Positions 8,117 through 12,500 of a stretch of DNA of 12,500 nt are shown piece by piece; positions within the stretch are counted from its first letter, which is position 1; every line of letters begins with the position of its first letter. Below the pieces are notes generated by a model, which saw only the letters and a program-made list of their open reading frames with translations, was not told the DNA's origin and searched no databases. The translations under genes were made by a program, and so were the position numbers. Source of the stretch: Cristatella mucedo (Eukaryota; Bryozoa; Phylactolaemata; Cristatellidae); contig WPIO01000011.1 in NCBI GenBank assembly GCA_009760855.2, forward strand, positions 2,802,501-2,815,000. Reading direction: 5' to 3'.

Positions 8117-8176
<60 letters not shown>
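8117..8176. repeat. (CGC)20 trinucleotide tract
   Basis: Twenty uninterrupted CGC triplets (60 bp) directly after an ATG at 8114, ended by TGCAG. On the opposite strand it is (GCG)n, the CGG-type repeat known for expansion and G-rich structures when present in 5' leaders. Here it sits about 340 bp upstream of the gene's start codon, so it may be in the leader if transcription begins further upstream. Confidence 0.95.
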
Positions 8177-8299
8177 TGCAGACTGGGGCCGCCCAGGCTT
8201 CGAGTTGCGCCGACCGGCGCAGGCTGCGCCTCCCACCGCCCTCCGCCCCTTCTGAATACGCACTGCCGCCGCTGCCGCAGCCGCCGCCCCGAGCCTCCG

Positions 8300-8360
8300 G
8301 TAAGAAGCAACCGTTCCTCCGGGGCTGTTCGCACCGATTTGCTTTTTTCTTCTTTTATAG
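8300..8360 (+). other. Candidate 61-bp intron in the 5' leader
   Basis: The donor CCG|GTAAGA at 8300 and the acceptor GCTTTTTTCTTCTTTTATAG ending at 8360 give a short intron with a very strong pyrimidine tract. A longer alternative uses the donor at 8022 (GGTAAGCG) with the same acceptor, giving 339 bp and removing the CGC repeat. The acceptor is the most convincing splice signal upstream of the start codon. Use of either donor is inference. Confidence 0.45.
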
Positions 8361-8434
8361 AGGGACACGCGCGCCGTCCGACGCGCAGCGTCCGAAGCCC
8401 TCGCACGCGCGCCGCGCTCTCTCGGCAGCGGTCG

Positions 8435-8442
8435 TGACGTCA
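8435..8442 (+). promoter_or_regulatory. Perfect CRE palindrome
   Basis: TGACGTCA, the full cAMP-response element bound by CREB/ATF bZIP factors, 73 bp before the start codon and 30 bp before the MEF2/TATA-like box. A chance 8-mer is possible in a 12.5-kb window, but its position in a CpG-rich promoter favours function. Confidence 0.5.
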
Positions 8443-8471
8443 GGCCCGACGATACCGTCTTCGAGCTGAGA

Positions 8472-8481
8472 CTAAAAATAG
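8472..8481 (+). promoter_or_regulatory. MEF2-type or TATA-like box
   Basis: CTAAAAATAG fits the MEF2 consensus YTA(A/T)4TAR exactly and is also a passable TATA-like element 35 bp before the start codon. It stands out as A/T-rich within very GC-rich DNA. If it works as a TATA box, initiation near 8500-8510 would give an extremely short leader. The start codon context TAACATGGCGAC resembles the TISU element used by genes with short leaders. Confidence 0.4.
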
Positions 8482-8515
8482 ACGCGCTCACGTTGAGTAC
8501 CATCTTACTATTAAC

Positions 8516-8800
8516 ATGGCGACCGCGGCCGCGGCGGAGGCTCCAGCTACCGCCGCTGCTGCTCGCTCCGACGCTCCCGCCGACGCCCGCGCGTCTTCCG
8601 CGAGCGACGAGACGATCTGCTCGCCGAGCAGCGGCGGCGGCACGCTGATTCGGTACAGCCTTGTCGGCCAAGGGCCGGTGCGACTCTGCAGGCTGTGCCG
8701 GGCGCGCACCGTGGCCAGCAAGCTCGCCTGCTCGCGCTACTTTCGCCGACTCGAAACGCACAGCATCCAGCTGGACGAAGCCGAAATCCGGTCCTGCACG
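8516..8800 (+). CDS. CMIP: CMIP-like gene, coding exon 1 (start of PH domain)
   Basis: This exon encodes 95 residues. Residues 1-43 are Ala/Ser-rich low complexity, and the start of a pleckstrin-homology domain follows. I identify it from IRYSL (45-49), C58, RT (64-65), SK (68-69), S73, FRRLETH (76-82) and SCT (93-95). These fall at the same spacing, without gaps, as RYKL, C, RT, SK, S, RRWEPH and SAT in vertebrate CMIP as I remember it. CMIP is a cytoplasmic adaptor with an N-terminal PH domain and C-terminal leucine-rich repeats, linked to c-Maf and PI3K signalling. The start has A at -3 and G at +4, and an in-frame TGA lies upstream at 8435. The exon ends at ACG|GTAGGC, a phase 0 donor; reading through the donor loses all similarity. 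Only the N-terminus is in the window. Confidence 0.82.
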
Positions 8801-9289
8801 GTAGGCGCGCCCTCTCGCCCGGCTGTGAGCGCGAGGGGACACGCCCCGGCCGTCGGCCCGCTGGCTGCCAGGCGCGGGCGAACCCGGAGGTCGGCTGGCT
8901 GGCGCCTCGGCTCGAGCCCGTGTCGGGGGGGGGGGGGGCTGGTGTCCGGCCGCGCCCTCGCACGCCCGTTCGCGCGAGTCGCTCCGATCGCTCAGCAGAG
9001 CGCCGCCGGGCGCCGCCGAGCGTGCCCTGCGGCGCCCGGCGCTTTTTCCGAGCTGCATCGGCCCGGCCGGCGCTCTCTTCGGCGCCAGCCGTCGACCGCC
9101 CGGCCCGCCGGCCTGCCCGCCCTGCGAAAGGCCCGTCGAAGACCCCTGCGTACTGCACGTGCGTGCGTCCTGCTCTCGTCTCTCGTCGTGCGGCGGTCGC
9201 CGCCGTCGCGGTCGTCGTGCGGCGGTGGCGGCGAGAGCGAGGCCGGCGGCGGAGCAGCAGCCCTTTAGCGCCGGCGGCTGGCGTTGCAG
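8801..9289 (+). other. CMIP: CMIP-like gene, intron 1 (489 bp)
   Basis: Bounded by GTAGGC at 8801 and GCGTTGCAG ending at 9289. It is very GC-rich and CpG-rich, so frames stay open by chance on both strands. It contains an uninterrupted run of 14 G (8925-8938). The acceptor's pyrimidine tract is poor, but the protein match resumes precisely at 9290 in phase 0. Confidence 0.78.
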
Positions 9290-9421
9290 CCGCAGAAGTT
9301 TTTCGACAGTCCCCTACCGTACTACAAGATCGAGGAAGTGTCCATTGTGGCGCAGCGGGATGCAGCCAAGCAGCAGTTCTGCCTGCGTCTCGACGTCGAC
9401 GATTCGTGCTACGTGCTCTAC
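9290..9421 (+). CDS. CMIP: CMIP-like gene, coding exon 2 (PH domain continued)
   Basis: This 132-bp exon encodes 44 residues with phase 0 at both ends. It begins PQKFF and includes SPLPYYKIEEVSIVAQRDAA and FCLRLDVDDSCYVLY. Against vertebrate CMIP (from memory) the joined text lines up as ...SCT/P... with ...SAT/P..., then S-x-x-Y-x-x-IE-x-V and CL-x-L, which are the middle beta strands of the PH domain. The donor TAC|GTAAGT at 9422 is a consensus site. Joined to exon 1 the reading stays open across the junction, giving 139 residues in the window. In CMIP the next text carries the D-x-W-F-x-S-L helix that closes the PH domain. I looked for it up to the window end and did not find it. Confidence 0.82.
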
Positions 9422-9484
9422 GTAAGTTCGCTCGCGTTCGAGGGTGGGCACCTGCTGCTCCGGCGGCAGCAGCAGGCTGCCGCT

Positions 9485-9573
9485 GCCAGCCAGCCAGCCT
9501 GCCTGGCGGAAGAGCTGCCGCTAGGAGGCTGCTGGCCGGCGGTGGTCCAAGCGCTGCAAGCCAGCTGGCTGGC
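9485..9573. repeat. Imperfect inverted repeat near the intron 2 donor
   Basis: GCCAGCCAGC at 9485-9494 is complementary to GCTGGCTGGC at 9564-9573, with a loop of about 70 bases. It starts 64 bp after the donor site and could fold in the pre-mRNA. No function is claimed. Confidence 0.4.
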
Positions 9574-9615
9574 CTGAGAGAGTAGTGGGTGCAGACGGTA
9601 CTTCCGAGAGATTAC

Positions 9616-9684
9616 ATAATAATAATAAGACATTTGTATAGCACGCCCAGAGGGCTAAATCTCTTTCTAGTCACTTTGCAGAAG
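9616..9684 (-). repeat. Shared LINE/SINE 3' tail, minus-strand copy
   Basis: On the minus strand it reads GTGACTAGAAAGAGATTTAG, then CCCTCTGGGCGTGCTATACA, ending in an ATT run. This is the same layout as the tails at 2213 and 5295. The body upstream of the tail is not recognisable, so this is a strongly truncated insertion inside presumed intron 2. Confidence 0.7.
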
Positions 9685-10090
9685 ATTGATGTCGGCGCCA
9701 ATGCAATGTGTTGCAAAGTAAAAAGAAAACCCGGGCCGTCAGCTGCCAGTTGTGCAGGTCCCGACATCCTGTCGGCTCGTAGAAGCCTGGCGTTCACAGC
9801 CGCCAAGCTCCTGAAAAGCCGGGCCGATAGGCAGCAGGTCGGCACCCGACGAGTCGGCCGACGGAGCCACGTCACCGAGGAGAGCCGCTGCTGTCGCTAG
9901 CCGCACCGATCTGCTGCCACCGAGCCCGAAGGCGAAGCTGGGCCCCAGTGCTCGTTGCCGATCGTTGGGAAGGAGACAGGCAGGTCTTGCTGGGGTCAGT
10001 GAGCAGATGCCTTCTGCTTGCCCCCTTCCCCTCTACCTCCCCCCTAGTGCTGTTCCAGCCAGTGGGGAAGCCAGGTAGGGGTGCAGCCCT

Positions 10091-10124
10091 ACAGCAGGGC
10101 AGGCCACCTGGGCTGCCCTGCTGT
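10091..10124. repeat. Perfect 12-bp stem hairpin
   Basis: ACAGCAGGGCAG (10091-10102) and CTGCCCTGCTGT (10113-10124) are exact complements around a 10-base loop GCCACCTGGG, which can itself close further. It could fold as RNA or extrude as a small cruciform. No gene context explains it. Confidence 0.6.
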
Positions 10125-10370
10125 GGCGCCCCATTCGACTGTCACGAACAACAAAATTGTGTCCGCTCGTTGAGCAACCCACCGAGTTCGTGTCGAATAA
10201 ACACCGTGACTTTGTGCCACAATTCTTCATCAGTATTGGCCCGGCCTGCACGAAAATCGTGTAGGCCCCTACATTGGAACTGTGCAGGTCTTGCCCCTCA
10301 CCCCATGGGGAAAATCCTGGCTCAGCTGCTGTGAACGTGACATCTATCGGCCACCCATACTTTAAAGATT

Positions 10371-10463
10371 TGTCAAGTGCCTAGAAAGAGATTCAGCTCT
10401 GTGAAGCTCCTAAATTGATGTCTTATCGTTGTTAATATTAATATTGTTATTATATTATTATCC
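10371..10463 (+). repeat. Shared LINE/SINE 3' tail, plus-strand diverged copy
   Basis: GTCAAGTGCCTAGAAAGAGA, then TTCAGCTCTGTGAAG, ending in a long imperfect ATT-rich stretch. The tail core is clear, the GAGGGCGC block is lost, and no body is seen upstream. Confidence 0.6.
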
Positions 10464-10713
10464 CTCTAGAACGCCTGCCTACCTGCTGTGTCTGGGCTAC
10501 AAGTTGCAGCCTTGGTAAACTGTGCGTGCCGGTCCCGGCCGACCCCCGTCGAGCCGTCAGCAGCTTACAGCATCCGGACAGGGATTTTCTGTCGTCACAG
10601 GTCCAGCATAAGCAAAGCATCTGCTGTCTGCTAGTGCCTTTTCACGATCTAGCGATCGGGTGGCACCCGGATAAGCATGGCCCCTGCGTTCACCCGCATG
10701 CACGGTGTGATGC

Positions 10714-10917
10714 AATGTAATGCATCTCCGTCTGTAACTCCACAAAGCCGAAAAGACTATGTGGGTATTAGGCATGAGAGTTGTGTGTAGCCTAAGCCGC
10801 TTTCGGTACGCATTCGGTAGCCAACAGACTTCATCTCGTGCAATGAAGAGAAAGTGAGAAGCATAGCTGAGTCAGGAGAGCAGTTGAGGTAGTGAGCAGC
10901 ATGGAAGTAGCACCTCA
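10714..10917 (-). repeat. Unclassified dispersed repeat, right arm of the inverted pair
   Basis: Reverse complement of 5966-6186, without that arm's 13-bp duplication. Similarity is continuous over about 183 bp (10714-10896) and fades beyond. On its own sense (minus) strand it lies at the 3' end of an open frame (10757-11083). The inner edge, ATTACATT, is the same as in the other arm, which suggests a true element end. Confidence 0.8.
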
Positions 10918-11083
10918 GATCGGCTGGAAAGGATGTGCCATAGTCTGCAGCAGGAGAGTAGATGTCGTTGCGCAAGAGTCGTAGGAGCAAGCTCCGCGGT
11001 CTCTGACCTGCATCAACTAGATTTAGTATTTGTGTACCTGTTTGCCCTGTCTGCCCCCTGGATTTTGTTCTAACTAGCAGCAA
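10757..11083 (-). other. Open frame of unknown origin over the repeat arm (hypothetical)
   Basis: A minus-strand frame of 108 codons with phrases QILNLVDAGQRPRSLLLRLL, DIYSPAADYGTSFPADLR, CYFHAAHYLNCSPDSAML and KSVGYRMRTESGL. I do not recognise it. Its C-terminal third matches the other repeat arm in the same frame (NCSPDSAML...KSVGYRMRTES), and a shorter echo of CYFHAA appears on the plus strand near 11315-11335. So it is probably the remnant of a repeated element's coding region, not a host gene. No signal peptide, membrane span or catalytic motif is seen. Confidence 0.3.
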
Positions 11084-11230
11084 GAAGGGCTATCAGCAAC
11101 CTTCTAAAAGAGCTGGCTTGGTGAAAATACCTGGCTGCCCCCCCCTACCCCCAGCCCTACTCTCAGTAAGATGAGCAAGTTCTCCCAACGGCCCCTGCCC
11201 CCAGTGCCTCTCCTCTCACATCTCTCCTCC

Positions 11231-11283
11231 AGAACCCCCTCCTCCAGAACCCCCTCCCCAGAACCCCCTCCCCAGAACCCCTC
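11231..11283. repeat. Short C-rich tandem repeat
   Basis: Four imperfect copies of AGAACCCCCTCCCC (14-15 bp each). It lies in a pyrimidine-rich zone (about 11140-11300) that includes C runs near 11143-11156. Confidence 0.75.
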
Positions 11284-11376
11284 GACCAAGTGCCCCTCGC
11301 TTACCAACCGTCGGCATTACTTCCATGCTGCCATCCACCAATTAAATCATCTCTCGTAAACCTTTTGAAGGAAGCT

Positions 11377-11450
11377 ATAATAATAGGTCGCTTGTATGGC
11401 ACCCTAAGAGAACTAGACCTCGTCTATCCAGGTTACAACTCGCTGCAACT
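11377..11450 (-). repeat. Shared LINE/SINE 3' tail, minus-strand copy
   Basis: On the minus strand: TTGCAGCGAGTTGTAACC, TGGATAGACGAGG, then CTAGTTCTCTTAGGGTGCCA and an ATT end. The leading TTGCAGCGAG is shared with the copy at 5726, which defines a subfamily different from the 2195 and 5295 copies. Confidence 0.65.
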
Positions 11451-12082
11451 CGATCAATAACATCAAGGGTTAGTGGACACACGCCCGGTATCAAGCTTAG
11501 ACAACCATGCGAAACCAAGCACAAGCAGCAGAAGCTAACGGAAAGGTAGCAACGCACACCGCGGCCGCTCCTCCGGCGTTTTCCATAGTTTTTCCATAGG
11601 CTCACTCAAAGACTGCGTACTTTCGTGGCAATTCGATATTGTGCCAACGGCCTCCATCTTCTCACACAGCCGAGGAAAAGCAAACGTTGGCACCGCTGCG
11701 CTGCTCTAGGGAGTGCAGAGTCGGAGAGTCAGCAACAAGCGGACCGCCACCTACCTAGTTGCTTCGAGTTGCCTCGAGTCGTCAGTTTCTGCCAAGCCGA
11801 CGGTTGCTGTAAATAAAAATCCTGTTGCCCGGCAGTGGGAGTGGCGAAAAGTTATTCAGTTATTCATTTACTATTTTGTACAGGCAGCCGTTACCTCGTG
11901 AGCCGCTGTAATGTCACAGAGATGGACTGCCTGCAAAGCCACACACCTCTGCTCTTGCACCGACAGTGGCAGAAATGGAAATCTTTTAAACAGGGCGATT
12001 GTCCTCGTAATTGGAATCCCTACTGTGGTCTGCCAAAAAGGTAGCCAGAGGAGTACAGCTGCGTTCCCGTGGCGGTCTTCGC

Positions 12083-12111
12083 CGGGACGGGACGGGACGG
12101 GGGGGGGGGGG
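12083..12111. repeat. GGGAC repeat running into poly-G
   Basis: Three GGGAC steps followed by 13 consecutive G (12099-12111), then ACCGGGG. It is G-quadruplex-prone and, like the G14 at 8925, may be length-variable or a sequencing-difficult site. Confidence 0.85.
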
Positions 12112-12365
12112 ACCGGGGCAAAGACAGTGTTTCAGGTCGTCCGGATGCAGTGCTGGCCAGTTGTGTCCGAAGCGTGTCGAGGGCATCAGCGTACCGGTGG
12201 CATCACTATCAGCACAGCTGGGTACTGCAGCTGCCACACAACGCTTAATGCACACAAGGAGGCTCTCGCCAGGCACGAATCTGGCTTCGCTCGGGTAATG
12301 TGGCCAGGCAGTGCTGATTACATTTCGCGCGTTTTTGACACCCTCGCCATTTATGCCCGACGTCC

Positions 12366-12399
12366 GTTTGGCTGGCAGCCATGTTTGACTGGCAGCCAT
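12366..12399. repeat. 17-bp tandem duplication
   Basis: TTTGGCTGGCAGCCATG is followed directly by TTTGACTGGCAGCCATT. Further on, the window ends in CTGCTGAC-type repeats (about 12466-12500) that continue past the edge. Confidence 0.6.
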
Positions 12400-12500
12400 T
12401 CTCGTCGACAACCGGCGGTCGCCCCTCGCGGCCCTACAGTGGCCCAGGACGCCGGCAGCCGTTGGTCTGCTGACTGCTGCTGCTGATGCTGACTGCTGCT

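Larger units (their letters stand above)
8114..8437 (+). other. Possible upstream ORF with poly-Arg start
   Basis: ATG 8114 opens a frame that begins with 20 Arg codons and ends at TGA 8435-8437. This is the same frame as the CMIP-like start at 8516, and that TGA is the in-frame stop which sets 8516 as the first downstream ATG. There is no sign of a real protein: composition follows the CGC repeat. If the region is transcribed it would act as an upstream ORF. Its start has G at +5 but C at +4 and A at -3 (AGCATGC), a moderate context. Confidence 0.3.
7480..8515 (+). promoter_or_regulatory. CpG-dense putative promoter and 5' leader of the CMIP-like gene
   Basis: CpG is abundant here, in contrast with the AT-leaning transposon half of the window, and the density continues over exon 1 and intron 1. 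The region holds two alternating CG tracts (7505-7519 and 7746-7761), a minisatellite (7809-8007), a (CGC)20 run (8117-8176), a candidate leader intron (8300-8360), a CRE (8435-8442) and a MEF2/TATA-like box (8472-8481), then the start codon at 8516. Such an arrangement fits a CpG-island promoter, but the transcription start cannot be placed. If the TATA-like box is used the leader would be only about ten bases; if the start is upstream, the repeats lie in the leader. Confidence 0.6.
9422..12500 (+). other. CMIP: Presumed intron 2 of the CMIP-like gene, at least 3.08 kb
   Basis: Following the strong donor at 9422, no exon matching the rest of CMIP is seen up to the window end. This stretch holds three LINE/SINE tail copies (9616-9684 minus, 10371-10463 plus, 11377-11450 minus), one arm of the inverted repeat (10714-10917 minus), small tandem repeats, a 12-bp-stem hairpin and a poly-G tract. 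Its open frames (for example 9948-10334 and 11911-12486, plus) resemble no family I know and look incidental. AATAAA occurs at about 10195 and 11812 without other evidence of a gene end. Confidence 0.55.

Noticed and set aside
7658-9058. A 466-codon minus-strand frame through the CpG-rich region with poly-Ala and SSSVLLVV-like repeats.
   Set aside because: It reads through the minisatellite, the CGC tract and the reverse of CMIP-like exon 1. Its composition is explained by GC-rich repeats, and the plus strand has the better-supported gene.
8695-9585. A 296-codon plus-strand frame overlapping exon 1, intron 1 and exon 2 in another frame.
   Set aside because: Arg/Ala/Pro-rich text typical of GC-rich DNA without stops; no family resemblance, while the frames used by the CMIP-like exons match a known protein.
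10195-10200. AATAAA as a polyadenylation signal ending a gene (another at about 11812).
   Set aside because: No exon or terminal coding sequence precedes it; it lies in presumed intron 2 and the hexamer is common by chance.
11315-11345. Third copy of the inverted repeat on the plus strand (shared ACTTCCATGCTGC).
   Set aside because: Only about 13 bases are exact, with weak similarity around them; too short to annotate as a separate element, so mentioned only as a hint.
11911-12486. A 191-codon plus-strand frame near the window end.
   Set aside because: It passes through a poly-G tract and a small tandem repeat, has no recognised domain, and lacks signs of being a CMIP exon.

Overview
The window looks like nuclear DNA of a multicellular animal. 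It holds split coding exons with GT/AG borders, a CpG-rich promoter zone, decayed non-LTR (L2/CR1-like) and hAT transposon copies, a tRNA-derived SINE and several mini- and microsatellites. There is no bacterial gene organisation. The one gene recognised is only moderately similar to its vertebrate counterpart as I remember it, so an invertebrate is more likely than a vertebrate; the phylum cannot be set from this sequence.

Layout. Positions 1-955 are the decayed C-terminal part of a hAT-family (ZMYM1-like) transposase. Positions 1458-3430 are a degenerate L2/CR1-like LINE with endonuclease and reverse transcriptase remnants, interrupted at about 2195-2291 by a tail-only copy of the same family. 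A minus-strand tRNA-derived SINE (about 3480-3655) carries the same 3' tail. Positions 4050-5364 are a second LINE copy, deleted internally and joined to its tail; 5370-5800 is a third, C-terminal fragment with its tail. Eight copies of the tail are scattered over both strands, including inside the presumed gene intron. Positions 5966-6186 and 10714-10917 form an inverted pair of an unclassified repeat that brackets the gene start.

Positions 6277-6980 are a striking GC-rich minisatellite with 50 consecutive identical 12-bp units. Positions 7480-9580 are strongly CpG-rich and hold a second minisatellite (16-bp then 13-bp units), a (CGC)20 tract, a perfect CRE and a MEF2/TATA-like box. Just downstream are the first two coding exons of a gene I identify as CMIP (C-Maf-inducing protein): exon 1 at 8516-8800 and exon 2 at 9290-9421. 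Both coding introns are phase 0, and together the exons encode the N-terminal part of the PH domain. The rest of the gene lies beyond the window: positions 9422-12500 look like intron 2, filled with repeat fragments. No other intact protein gene or RNA gene was found.
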